The notes under the pieces are model-generated. The model searched no databases and was not told the origin of the DNA. It saw only the letters and a list, made by a program, of their open reading frames with translations. From the NCBI GenBank assembly GCA_022842285.1, contig JALHPV010000038.1, positions 1 through 36,029 on the forward strand: DNA of 36,029 nt, written 5' to 3'. The position numbers and the translations under genes were made by a program. Below, in pieces: positions 1 to 7,504 of the stretch (the stretch's first letter is position 1; each line of letters starts with the position of its first letter). Origin of the DNA: Kofleriaceae bacterium. Its GTDB lineage: Bacteria > Myxococcota_A > Polyangia > Haliangiales > Haliangiaceae.

Positions 1-1094
1 GGCTTGGCCCGGCGCGTGATCTCGACCACGACGACGTCACCCGGCTTCAGGTCACGCAGCTTCGTGTAAACCTCGAGGGCCTTCTCGGCCTCGGTGATCG
101 GCTCGCCGCCGATCGCGGTGAGCGTGTCGTTATTCATGAGGCCGAGCTTCGCCAAGACGCTGCTCGGGCGGATCGCGTAGAGCTTGAAGCCTTCCGGCTT
201 GCCGTCCCTCATCGCCGGCACGATCCGCGCGCCCTTCGCGACGGCCGTCGGATCCTCGAGCAACTTGTCGACGAGGCCCAGCGAGACGTAGTAGGTCGAG
301 TCATCGACCTTCGTGATGCCCTTGTCGATCGCCTCGTCGAGATCGGTGTACGTCGTGTGCGGCTCGGCGGTCCCCGGCGTGTCGACGACCGGCTGCGAGC
401 CGTCGCAGACCTGCGCGAGCCGGCGCGGCGCGGCGTAGGGACCGGAGATGCGGATGTTGTACATGCCGTCACCGGCGGTCGCGGCGCCCGTCAGGCCCAG
501 GACCGCGCTCGTGCGCGGGTCGCGCTTCCCGAGCTCCGGGGTCGTGGAGAAGCGCAGGCAGGCCTCGACGTGCGACTCGTCGAGCTTCGGCATGAGCGAC
601 ATGCGGCCGGTGATCTCGACCTTGATGTCCTTCGACTCGAGCTTCCAGGTCGTCAGCTCGGCGGTGCCGGCGGAGAGCTTCACCTCTGCCGTGATGCTGC
701 TGAACGCGAGGTGACCGAAGTCGATCCCCTCGCCGGCGAAGCCACCCCGGCCGCCGACCGGCAGCTTCGCCTCGTCGTCGCCCATCTGGCAGCTCTCGCA
801 CGAGACCTTGATCGCGCCCTCGGCCCGCGACCAGTCCTCGGCGCCATTCACGAGCGGGACCCGCACTCGCGCGCTGATCGATCCGCGTCCCGACCACGGG
901 AGGCCAAACCAGGTGGTCATGGGGAGCGACGCGAGCTCGGCGCGCGGACCATTCACGTCATAGGTGACCTCGTTCTCGAAGTACCGCGTCTCGACCGACA
1001 TCTGGTGAGCGATCGGATCGGGAGGCGTCGGGTGGGTCAAGGTCTCCTGCCCCGACCCGCAGGCCACGAGCAGCGCGATGGCGACGACTCTCAT
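1..1094 (-). CDS. GspN/GspC-like type II secretion lipoprotein with PDZ domain, partial
   Basis: The frame is open from an ATG at 1094 to the left edge, so the C-terminus is missing; at least 364 residues are visible. The N-terminus is a lipoprotein signal (MRVVAIALLVAC, Cys12 the likely lipidated residue). Residues of roughly 100-250 resemble the C-terminal part of GspN: a GGRGGFAGEGIDFG stretch, then beta-rich sequence ending NIRISGPYAAPRRLA. From about residue 295 it resembles the GspC PDZ region: GFKLYAIRPSSVLAKLGLMNNDTL, then IGGEPI and LKPGDVVVVEI. The likely role is in the periplasmic part of a type II secretion machine. It lacks the inner-membrane helix of classical GspC and appears to be lipid-anchored instead. 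It lies 9 nt downstream of the oxygenase gene; other gsp genes, if present, would lie beyond the left edge. Family assignment is from remembered motifs. Confidence 0.7.
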   Translation of the reverse strand, partial: MRVVAIALLVACGSGQETLTHPTPPDPIAHQMSVETRYFENEVTYDVNGPRAELASLPMTTWFGLPWSGRGSISARVRVPLVNGAEDWSRAEGAIKVSCESCQMGDDEAKLPVGGRGGFAGEGIDFGHLAFSSITAEVKLSAGTAELTTWKLESKDIKVEITGRMSLMPKLDESHVEACLRFSTTPELGKRDPRTSAVLGLTGAATAGDGMYNIRISGPYAAPRRLAQVCDGSQPVVDTPGTAEPHTTYTDLDEAIDKGITKVDDSTYYVSLGLVDKLLEDPTAVAKGARIVPAMRDGKPEGFKLYAIRPSSVLAKLGLMNNDTLTAIGGEPITEAEKALEVYTKLRDLKPGDVVVVEITRRAK

Positions 1095-1103
1095 GCGGCT
1101 ACA

Positions 1104-1733
1104 CTACATCTGGCGTGCCGATCCCTGCACATCGCGCGACACCCGATACATCACGTCGGAACGAAGCGCGTACTTCGTACCGCTCGTGACGACGGCCCCT
1201 TCGTGGAGGACGAAGTGCTGGAAGAGCAGGGCGTGTCCGGTGCGCGGACGAACCGAGACGTCGTAGTCGAGGAAGTTCGTGTGGCCGCCGCTGAAGCCTT
1301 CGTTCAGGTAGACCATGAAGGTGAGCAGGCTGCGCTCGCGGTCGCTTCGAATGAAGGCGCCGTCGTAGTGCGGCCCGAACTGGTGTGACGGGTCGTAGCG
1401 GTAGCAGCGAAAGCGCTCGTTCGCGCCGACCGGGTGCATGCCGCAGAGCGGCGCGGGAATGCGCGGGCGGATCCGCTGGAACAGCAGGTCCGCGAGTGCG
1501 GGGTCATCGATCATCACCCGCCGGTTGTTGCGAATCTCGGGGCGCATCACCGGACCGGCCGCGGTGGTGATGGGGGCCTCGGTGGGGCCGAGGTCGTCGA
1601 TGCGCCGGATCATCCGCGCGCACTCGTCGGCGGTGAGCACGTCCGGGATCGTGAAGACGAGCGGACCGCCGAAGTCGAGGCTGTCGCCGTCTACGTAGGG
1701 ACGCGAGCCGCCCGGGACGAGGATCTGTTCCAT
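1104..1733 (-). CDS. 2-oxoglutarate/Fe(II)-dependent oxygenase, prolyl 4-hydroxylase type
   Basis: A 209-residue protein of the 2OG-Fe(II) oxygenase superfamily. The iron triad is visible: His122 and Asp124 in GPHYDGAF, and His177 in LFQHFVLHEG. Lys187 in GTKYALRSDVMYR is placed to bind the 2-oxoglutarate carboxylate, as in prolyl 4-hydroxylases. FRCYRYDPSHQFGPHYD and SGGHTNFLDY are typical of the P4H alpha-like bacterial group. There is no signal peptide, so it is probably cytoplasmic. The substrate (peptidyl proline or a free amino acid) cannot be read from the sequence. It is transcribed toward the GspN/GspC gene with a 9-nt gap and is probably cotranscribed with it, though a functional link is not obvious. 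The ATG at 1733 gives a normal domain length. Confidence 0.85.
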   Translation of the reverse strand: MEQILVPGGSRPYVDGDSLDFGGPLVFTIPDVLTADECARMIRRIDDLGPTEAPITTAAGPVMRPEIRNNRRVMIDDPALADLLFQRIRPRIPAPLCGMHPVGANERFRCYRYDPSHQFGPHYDGAFIRSDRERSLLTFMVYLNEGFSGGHTNFLDYDVSVRPRTGHALLFQHFVLHEGAVVTSGTKYALRSDVMYRVSRDVQGSARQM

Positions 1734-1748
1734 CGTGTCAAAGTAACA

Positions 1749-2477
1749 CTATCGGCGGCGTGGTGCCAGCATCCATCCGAAGACGAGGAGGCCGAGCAGC
1801 GCGCCGCCGCCGGCGCCCGTGGAGCTCGAGCAGCAGCCCGTCTCGTTGTCGAGGCCGCCATCGTCGGTGGCGGGGGTGTCGTCGCCGTCGCCGCCATCAT
1901 CAGGAGCGTCCGGCGGGATGGGATTCGGATCGACGTCGCTGCCGTTGTGGTTGATGGCGATGACCCAGTCGCCGGGGAGGCTCGCCGCGTCGGCGGTCTG
2001 CCACGCGCCATCGGCCGCCTTGATGAAGTTGCGATCGGGCGCGCTGATGCCATCGAGATCGAGACCCACGCCCGGCGGCCCCCCATCCGGGCTGGTGATA
2101 CCGACGCGGATCTTCGGCGTGAGCGAGGACACGAAGATGCTGTACTGCTGGATCGATCCGCCCGGGGTGACGCTCAGCGACTGCTGCGAGAGCATCGTGC
2201 CAGGCTCGAGCGTCTCGGCGGTGTCGTCCCAGATCGTGAGCGTGACGTCGCGCTGGGGGCCGGACGGGCCGAACCAGAGATCGATGTAGTAGATCGACGA
2301 CCCGTTACCGAGGTCGAAGCGCACCGCCGCCGTCGTGTCCTCCGGGCTCGGGCTCGTCGAGTAGGCCTCTGACGTGACCGAGGTGAAGTGCTGCACGTGG
2401 GTGATGGGCGCGGACTCGGCGAACGCCTGCCCCGCGGCCAACCCGACTCCCAACCCGACGACCGGAGCGATGCGCAT
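1749..2477 (-). CDS. Exported protein with MYXO-CTERM-like C-terminal sorting tail
   Basis: I chose the ATG at 2477 (242 residues), not the open upstream frame, because it begins a clean signal peptide (MRIAPVVGLGVGLAAGQAFA). The body has no enzyme motif that I recognise; it is beta-rich and resembles a carbohydrate-binding or jelly-roll surface domain. An Asp/Pro-rich linker (PPDAPDDGGDGDDTP) follows. The C-terminus has the tripartite form of MYXO-CTERM tails: Cys residues in ETGCCSSSTG, a hydrophobic segment (ALLGLLVFGWML) and a terminal Arg cluster (PRRR). In Myxococcota such tails are processed and retained or released at the cell surface. The protein is therefore predicted to be surface-associated. 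Its function is unknown. Confidence 0.75.
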   Translation of the reverse strand: MRIAPVVGLGVGLAAGQAFAESAPITHVQHFTSVTSEAYSTSPSPEDTTAAVRFDLGNGSSIYYIDLWFGPSGPQRDVTLTIWDDTAETLEPGTMLSQQSLSVTPGGSIQQYSIFVSSLTPKIRVGITSPDGGPPGVGLDLDGISAPDRNFIKAADGAWQTADAASLPGDWVIAINHNGSDVDPNPIPPDAPDDGGDGDDTPATDDGGLDNETGCCSSSTGAGGGALLGLLVFGWMLAPRRR

Positions 2478-2547
2478 GCGCCGAGCGTAGAGCAATCTGC
2501 GGGCGCGCCGGAAGCTGGGAGCCGCGACCTCTGTGCGCCGCGCCACG

Positions 2548-3417
2548 CTACGAGGTGGCTTCCTCGGCCTCGATGGCGGCCTCGCCCTCGCGAAAGGTCG
2601 GATAGCGCAGCGTGTAGTGCAGCTCGGTCTTCAGCTTCGTGTTCTTGATGCGGCGGTTACGGTGCGACGGGCGAGCCCCCGGCGTGATGAGAGGGCGCGA
2701 CTCCGGCAGCGGGAAGCCCATACGTTCGGTGAGCCACGTCGCGTACTCGAGCTGCGTCGTCGGCTGGTCGTCGGCGACGAGATAGATCGACTTGCGCTGG
2801 GCATGCTCCTCGGCGGCGAAGATCGCGCCCACCGCATCGTCGACGTGAATGCGCGAGATGGCGTGCGAGCCATCGTCGATGAGCTTGTACTCGCCCTTGC
2901 GAAGCCGCGCACGTACGCCGCGGCCCGGGCCATACATCGGCGCGAGCCGCAGGATCACGGTGCGCAGCCGCTCCATGGTCGCGTTGAGGATCGTCTCCTC
3001 GTCGGCCCAGACGTTCTTCATGCCCTGATCGTCGCGAACGATCGGCGTGTCCTCGTCGATGATCACGTCGTCGTCGGGGCGGTCGCCGTAGAGACCGCTC
3101 GACGAGATGTAGATGAAGCACTCCGCGCCCGCGCCGTACGCGGCTTGCATCACCTGCGTGACCGCCTTGCCGGGAGGCAGCGGCGCGGACGGCGGCACTG
3201 CATAGACGACCGTTCCCCCCGTCGCACCCGACAACGCCTGGGGCAGCTGCTTCTGGATCCACGCATCGCAGTACTTGATCTCCGCGCCGAGCGCCTGGAG
3301 TGGCGTGAGCCTGCCCGTCCCGCGCGCCAACGCCCGCACCGGGCGCCCTGCCGCGAGGGCCGCCCGTGCGAGCCGGGAGCCGAGGTATCCGCATCCGAGA
3401 ATCATCAACGGTCTCAC
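2548..3417 (-). CDS. NAD(P)-dependent epimerase/dehydratase-like SDR protein
   Basis: A 289-residue extended short-chain dehydrogenase/reductase. The N-terminal Rossmann signature is MILGCGYLGSRLARAAL, close to the YeeZ-type group, which has G-x-G-Y-L-G. The middle part carries FIYISSSGLYGD, with Ser and Tyr in the spacing expected for SDR catalytic residues, and later LRLAPMYGPGRG, typical of sugar-nucleotide epimerase relatives. The substrate is unknown. The start may be the GTG at 3417 (used here) or the ATG at 3405, just before the Rossmann strand. It is separated by 60 bp from the next minus-strand gene and is probably cytoplasmic. Confidence 0.8.
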   Translation of the reverse strand: MRPLMILGCGYLGSRLARAALAAGRPVRALARGTGRLTPLQALGAEIKYCDAWIQKQLPQALSGATGGTVVYAVPPSAPLPPGKAVTQVMQAAYGAGAECFIYISSSGLYGDRPDDDVIIDEDTPIVRDDQGMKNVWADEETILNATMERLRTVILRLAPMYGPGRGVRARLRKGEYKLIDDGSHAISRIHVDDAVGAIFAAEEHAQRKSIYLVADDQPTTQLEYATWLTERMGFPLPESRPLITPGARPSHRNRRIKNTKLKTELHYTLRYPTFREGEAAIEAEEATS

Positions 3418-3477
3418 GCCGTCATGGTCCCACGAACCAGCTCGTCTGGCGGGAGTCCCCGTCGAATGTCGGACTGC

Positions 3478-4086
3478 TCAGCGCTGGATGAGGATGTCGA
3501 CGCTCTTCGAGAGGTCGCGGCCCCAGGCGATCTCGAGGCGGCCGATGACTTCCCACTCGATGGGGCCCTGGCTCGGCGAGAGCGCCGAGGCGACGGTGCG
3601 GACCGCATCGGCGAGCGGATTGACGCCGGAGGAGCCAGACGGCCGCAGGTCGAGGGCTTCGGCGGGGACGGGCAGCTCGAAGGCGTGGGTCCCGGACGTG
3701 TAGTCCTGCGCGCCGCCCAGCTCGGCGTCGAACTGGAAGACGTCGGTGTGCGAGGTGCCGACGCTCTTGCCGCTGCTGGTCTTGGAGATGGTCATGATCT
3801 TCTGGCGGGCCCGGAGGGTCGCGACGAGGCGCTTGGCCGCAACGGGCTCGGGGAGGTTCAGGACGACGTTGCCCCGGATCGTCGAGCCCGGCGCCCACTT
3901 CACTTGATCGAGCTCGACCTTCACGTCGCCGCGCCCCAGGCCGGTGACCTGCTTGGCCTTGTCCTTGACCTCGCCGCCGACGATGACCGCCTTGTCGGCG
4001 ACCTCGCCTCCCACGTGCTTCAGGGTGCTGCCGAGCTTGCTGAAGAAGCGGCTCGCTCCCTTGATGACGTCGTCCTTGTCGGCCAT
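3478..4086 (-). CDS. Spo0M-like (arrestin-fold) protein
   Basis: A 202-residue protein. Residues 1-50 form an amphipathic, Lys/Val-rich helix with repeats (GGEVADKAVIVGGEVKDKAK). A beta-sandwich region follows that resembles the sporulation-control protein Spo0M and arrestin-like folds: VKVELDQVKWAPGSTIRGNV, then LVATLRARQ, HAFELPVPAEA and the late WEVIGRLEIAWGRDLSKSVDI. In Bacillus, Spo0M affects sporulation and cell structure; in other bacteria the family is poorly understood. No signal peptide. It follows the divergent protein kinase gene by 14 bp on the same strand. The family call rests on the pattern of the sandwich strands, not on catalytic residues. Confidence 0.65.
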   Translation of the reverse strand: MADKDDVIKGASRFFSKLGSTLKHVGGEVADKAVIVGGEVKDKAKQVTGLGRGDVKVELDQVKWAPGSTIRGNVVLNLPEPVAAKRLVATLRARQKIMTISKTSSGKSVGTSHTDVFQFDAELGGAQDYTSGTHAFELPVPAEALDLRPSGSSGVNPLADAVRTVASALSPSQGPIEWEVIGRLEIAWGRDLSKSVDILIQR

Positions 4087-4100
4087 GGATCGAGAGTAGA

Positions 4101-5459
4101 TCAGTCGTTCGCGACGTGGGCGAACTCGACGCCGTTGCTCGTCTCGATGGGGGTGATGTCGCCGAAGTCGGCGGAGAGGTCGATGCCGGTCAGGATCGGA
4201 TGATCGTTGAGCAACTGCGCGAGCAGGTCGGCGAACTCGGCGCCGGAGGCGGGGCGCTTCGCGGGATCGAAGTGCGTGGCCCGACCGAGCAGGTCCTGCC
4301 AGGCCTTTTGCCAGGCCCGTGTGTACTGCGTGCCGGTGATGTCGAGGAAGACGCCCTCGGACTTGAGCAGCTCGACGCGGCGCGACCGATCTCCGCCGAT
4401 CGGGACGATGTACGAGGTCTGTTCGCCGAAGCGAACCCCGCCGATGAGGCCGATGGCCATGCGACCGAGCGCGTAGACATCGGTTCGGGGATCAACGGGG
4501 TGGCCGACGATCTGCTCGGGCGCGGCCCACTCGAAGGTCGCGGCCGTCGCGGGATTGCCGGCTTCGACATCGAGGCCGTCGAAGGCGAGGGCGCCCTCGG
4601 CGCAGATGAGGACATTGCCGGGGGCGAGATCACCGTGGACGCGGCCCTTCTGGTGGAGCTCGTCGACACCCTGCGCCACATCGACGATCTGATCGAGGAG
4701 CCGCTGTCGGGCGAAGCGGAACTCGATCTGCCCGCCGCGGTTGCCCTGGGCAAGGCGGGTGAGCGAGTCGAGAAACGAGGCCTTGTCGGCGAGAGCCGTG
4801 ATCCAGTGGCCGGACTGAAAGGACTGGAACTTCACGTCCACTTCGCCGAGGCCGGAGAACGACTCCCACGCGAGCGGCCGGATGGGATCGGTGGGCACGC
4901 GCAGCGCCCGATCCTCGTCGCGCACGCTGCACGAATAGGCCTGCCCCCGGTCGAGATCCATGAGCAGGTGGCGCTTGGCGCGGAGGGCCTGGATGCTGCG
5001 CTCGACGGCATCGAGCATCGCGTCGTCCTGCTCGCGGACGGCCATCGCGCCGACGTTCGTGATCGACGCCTTGGCCTCCTTGTCCTGGCGCTCGCGCCGG
5101 TTCGTCTCGAGCAGCTGGGCGAGCAGCGTCGGCCCGAGGAGGCGCTTCAGCTTGCGGCGCGCCACGAACGCTCGCGCCGGCTTGCCGTCGATCGTCGTCT
5201 CGTGCACGCCCATGAGCCCGGCCGCCACCTCGTGCTCGAGGGCGTCGCGCACGCGCTTGGGCAGGTCCTCCACGCGCGAGAGGCCGAAGACGTTCGGTAC
5301 CACCGTGAACAGCGAGCCGAGCTCGGCGGAGCGGTCGGCACGCAGGAGCCACGGCAAGCCATCCGGCGCAGGGCCCAGCGGCACGATGGTGCGCGGATGC
5401 GTCGCCAGCTCGTCAACCTTGCCGACCTGGATCCGGTCGCGCGTAGGGTGTACCTGCAT
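4101..5459 (-). CDS. Divergent Ser/Thr protein kinase-like protein
   Basis: A 452-residue protein. The C-terminal half has the kinase C-lobe: HGDLAPGN at 275-282 (catalytic-loop Asp and Asn kept, Arg of HRD replaced by Gly), FDG at about 293-295 in place of DFG, WAAPEQ at 311-316 as the APE motif, TDVYALG at 326-332, and a late KRP. No clear glycine loop or VAIK lysine is visible. The first 200 residues are unlike a standard N-lobe and include a Lys/Arg-rich stretch with RRKLKRLLGP. Whether it binds ATP is therefore uncertain. It has no membrane segment. It is probably cotranscribed with the Spo0M-like gene 14 bp downstream, and the DJ-1 gene lies 9 bp upstream. Confidence 0.7.
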   Translation of the reverse strand: MQVHPTRDRIQVGKVDELATHPRTIVPLGPAPDGLPWLLRADRSAELGSLFTVVPNVFGLSRVEDLPKRVRDALEHEVAAGLMGVHETTIDGKPARAFVARRKLKRLLGPTLLAQLLETNRRERQDKEAKASITNVGAMAVREQDDAMLDAVERSIQALRAKRHLLMDLDRGQAYSCSVRDEDRALRVPTDPIRPLAWESFSGLGEVDVKFQSFQSGHWITALADKASFLDSLTRLAQGNRGGQIEFRFARQRLLDQIVDVAQGVDELHQKGRVHGDLAPGNVLICAEGALAFDGLDVEAGNPATAATFEWAAPEQIVGHPVDPRTDVYALGRMAIGLIGGVRFGEQTSYIVPIGGDRSRRVELLKSEGVFLDITGTQYTRAWQKAWQDLLGRATHFDPAKRPASGAEFADLLAQLLNDHPILTGIDLSADFGDITPIETSNGVEFAHVAND

Positions 5460-5468
5460 CGGTGAAGT

Positions 5469-6191
5469 CTACTTGAGACGGTCCGCGAACTTCTTCGCGA
5501 ACAGGTACGCATCACCCGGCCAGCGCGCCGAAATGTAGACCCCGTCTTCGACGACGAAGGCCGGGCGGTCGTCCTCCCGTGTCCCGCGCGAGAAGAGGAC
5601 CTTGGGCCCGCGCTCGAAGAGAGCCCCGGCGGCTCTCACTTCGTCCTCCACGTACGCGGGGTACGTCCGGTAGTAGCGACCGCGCCGCCAGAACGTGGAG
5701 AGGTAGGCGCTGCGCTCCATGTACTTCGGCAGGCACGTTGTCCGGAGTCCGGACAAGGCTCCCGAGCGCGCCGCCACCAGCACGCCGTGACAGATCGCGG
5801 CGACGGGCTTCTTCGCGGCGAAGAAGGCCCGCGTGATCGCCTGCACGCGATCGCTGCCCAGGTACTGCTTCATCCCCGGCGCGTGGCCGCCGGCGAGCAG
5901 CAAGGCGTCGAATGCGGTCACGTCGACAGCGCTCCACGTCATCGGCGAGACAAAGCGTGGGGTCTGCTCCATCTGGCGATAGAACGCGATGGGCTCGGAC
6001 TTCGCCCCGAGTGCCCCGAACACCACCCCCGTGATCAGCAGGGGATCACATGCCGGGGTGGCTCCGTGCTCCGTCGCGAAGACGAACTCGTGGCCGCCCT
6101 CCTCGTCGAGGATCTTCCATGGCACCGCGACCTCGGTGACATCGAAGTCGTGATCAGGGAGGGGCACGAGCACTCTCACGACGCTCAGCAT
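5469..6191 (-). CDS. DJ-1/PfpI family protein
   Basis: A 240-residue protein of the class I glutamine amidotransferase-like DJ-1/PfpI superfamily. The nucleophile elbow is KKPVAAICHGVLVAARSGALSG, with Cys134 followed by His135. The preceding strand FDALLLAGGHAPGMKQYL is typical of the family, and Glu20 in DVTEVAVPWKIL could be the conserved acid near the cysteine. Members act as glyoxalase III/deglycase-type enzymes, chaperones or proteases; the activity here cannot be decided. The ATG at 6191 is chosen because the family's first strand (VVRVLVPLPDHDFD) begins just after it; the open frame further upstream is unlike any protein. A palindrome at 6217-6231 lies just upstream, in the region shared with the divergent esterase gene. 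Confidence 0.85.
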   Translation of the reverse strand: MLSVVRVLVPLPDHDFDVTEVAVPWKILDEEGGHEFVFATEHGATPACDPLLITGVVFGALGAKSEPIAFYRQMEQTPRFVSPMTWSAVDVTAFDALLLAGGHAPGMKQYLGSDRVQAITRAFFAAKKPVAAICHGVLVAARSGALSGLRTTCLPKYMERSAYLSTFWRRGRYYRTYPAYVEDEVRAAGALFERGPKVLFSRGTREDDRPAFVVEDGVYISARWPGDAYLFAKKFADRLK

Positions 6192-6216
6192 CACACGAAC
6201 GATTCGCGCTGCGCCG

Positions 6217-6231
6217 TGCACACCGTGTGCA
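6217..6231. promoter_or_regulatory. Perfect palindrome in divergent promoter region, candidate operator
   Basis: TGCACAC-C-GTGTGCA is a perfect 7-bp inverted repeat around one base. It sits 26 bp upstream of the DJ-1/PfpI start (6191) and about 90 bp upstream of the esterase start (6321). Its position suggests a repressor or activator site. A repeat of this length is expected by chance about once or twice in a window this size, so location is the main support. No regulator gene is adjacent. Confidence 0.35.
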
Positions 6232-6320
6232 ATCGACAAGCCGCGCCGCGCTCCAGGAACAGAAGCGTTGCGCTGTCGATCGAACATCGATATTGGCAAT
6301 GACACTTGAGGAATCGTGCG

Positions 6321-7478
6321 ATGCGGACTACCGGTGTGATGATCGGAATCGCCTTCGCGTTCGCCGCCTGCAGCGGTGACAGCGATGACGGCTCCAGCGC
6401 CAACCCCGAGCCCGACGCTCGCGTCGATGGCAGTACGCCGACCGATGCCGCGCTGTCGATCGACTCCGCGCCCCCGATCGATGCCCCGGTGCAGTCGTAT
6501 CGCTTCCAGTGCAGCGCCCCGGCTCCGGCCGGAGCCCCGCTGCCGCCGGCCCCGCCGAGCTACTCCGGTGGTACCTGTCCGACGCTCGTGCCGGGCTTGA
6601 ACACCATCACGAGCAATGGCGAGACGCGGCAGTTTCTCCTCGTGCTGCCGACGACGACCCTCGCCCCCGGCGAGCAACTGCCGGTGTTGTTCCTCTGGTA
6701 CTGGATCGCCGGCACCGCGACGAGCTTCTTGCAGAAGGGCGACGTCCAGGCCGCGGCCGACGAGCAGCACTTCATCGGCGTGATTCCGGTCGACAAGGGC
6801 GCGACCGTCCTGGGCACGTCGTTCGATACACGCTGGCCCTTCGACATCACGCAGTCGCCGGGACGCATGACCGAGGAGATCGAGTTCTTCGATGACATGC
6901 TCTCGTGCGTGTCGGCCCAGCAGCCGGTGAACGCGTCGTGCGTCTCGAGCATCGGCGTCTCGGCGGGCGCGCTCTTCACCGACCAGCTCGTGCAGGCGCG
7001 CAGTCAGTACCTCGCGTCGTTCGTGTCGCTCTCCGGCGGAGTGGGGGCGACGATCATCAAGCCGTGGACCGGCGCCCAGCGCAAGCTCCCCGCGCTCGTG
7101 CTCTGGGGCGGCGACGGCCCGCCTGCCCAGGATGGCGTGAAGGACATCCTCGGTTGCGCTGGCATCGGCATGGACTTCTCCGTCGCCTCGCGCGAGCTCG
7201 AGGCCGGCCTCGTCGAGGACGGTCACTTCCTGGTCGAGTGCCGGCACAACTGCGGCCACGTCGAGCCGCCGCTCGAGGCGCAGCAGGGCAGCACCAAATA
7301 CGGGAGCATGTGGTCATTCGCGCTCGACCACCCCTACTGGCTGCCGGCCGGGACCTCGCCCTACCAGACCCAGGGCCTCCCCGACGGGATGCCCTCGTGG
7401 TGTGCCATCGGGGCCGGGAGCTCGGTGCCGCGGATGGGCGATGGCTGCCCCGAGGCCGAGAATCCCTGTACAAACTGA
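6321..7478 (+). CDS. Lipoprotein alpha/beta hydrolase, esterase (PHB depolymerase/LpqC-like)
   Basis: 385 residues from the ATG at 6321, which has a GAGGA ribosome site at 6308-6312; an upstream TTG is less likely. Residues 1-17 form a lipoprotein signal ending FAFAAC (Cys17). An Asp/Pro/Ser-rich linker reaches about residue 58. The hydrolase domain has a nucleophile elbow GVSAGAL with Ser214 and a late RHNCGHVEPP that may carry the catalytic His. The shape, with NGETRQFLLVLP near the domain start and a Cys-rich body, resembles secreted feruloyl esterase/poly(3-hydroxybutyrate) depolymerase-like enzymes. Expected to be anchored to a membrane and to act on an ester outside the cytoplasm. Its stop codon lies inside the 22-bp palindrome that precedes the monooxygenase gene. 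Confidence 0.75.
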   Translation: MRTTGVMIGIAFAFAACSGDSDDGSSANPEPDARVDGSTPTDAALSIDSAPPIDAPVQSYRFQCSAPAPAGAPLPPAPPSYSGGTCPTLVPGLNTITSNGETRQFLLVLPTTTLAPGEQLPVLFLWYWIAGTATSFLQKGDVQAAADEQHFIGVIPVDKGATVLGTSFDTRWPFDITQSPGRMTEEIEFFDDMLSCVSAQQPVNASCVSSIGVSAGALFTDQLVQARSQYLASFVSLSGGVGATIIKPWTGAQRKLPALVLWGGDGPPAQDGVKDILGCAGIGMDFSVASRELEAGLVEDGHFLVECRHNCGHVEPPLEAQQGSTKYGSMWSFALDHPYWLPAGTSPYQTQGLPDGMPSWCAIGAGSSVPRMGDGCPEAENPCTN

Positions 7479-7493
7479 AACCGGTTTCAGTTT
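7472..7493. promoter_or_regulatory. Perfect 22-bp palindrome, TetR-type operator candidate
   Basis: Two 11-bp half-sites, AAACTGAAACC and its exact inverted complement, meet without a spacer. The chance of such a perfect match anywhere in this window is about 1%. The core GAAAC-CG-GTTTC resembles operators of TetR-family regulators of lipid and monooxygenase genes. It overlaps the stop codon of the esterase gene and ends 11 bp before the ATG of the EthA-like monooxygenase. That is a roadblock position for repression of that gene. In Mycobacterium tuberculosis, ethA is controlled by the TetR-family EthR; no such regulator gene is present in this window. Confidence 0.7.
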
Positions 7494-7504
7494 AAGCTCC
7501 AGGC

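Noticed and set aside
2533-4203. 556-codon plus-strand open frame opposite the SDR and Spo0M-like genes
   Set aside because: The minus-strand genes have recognisable folds and the plus frame does not; codon-bias shadow.
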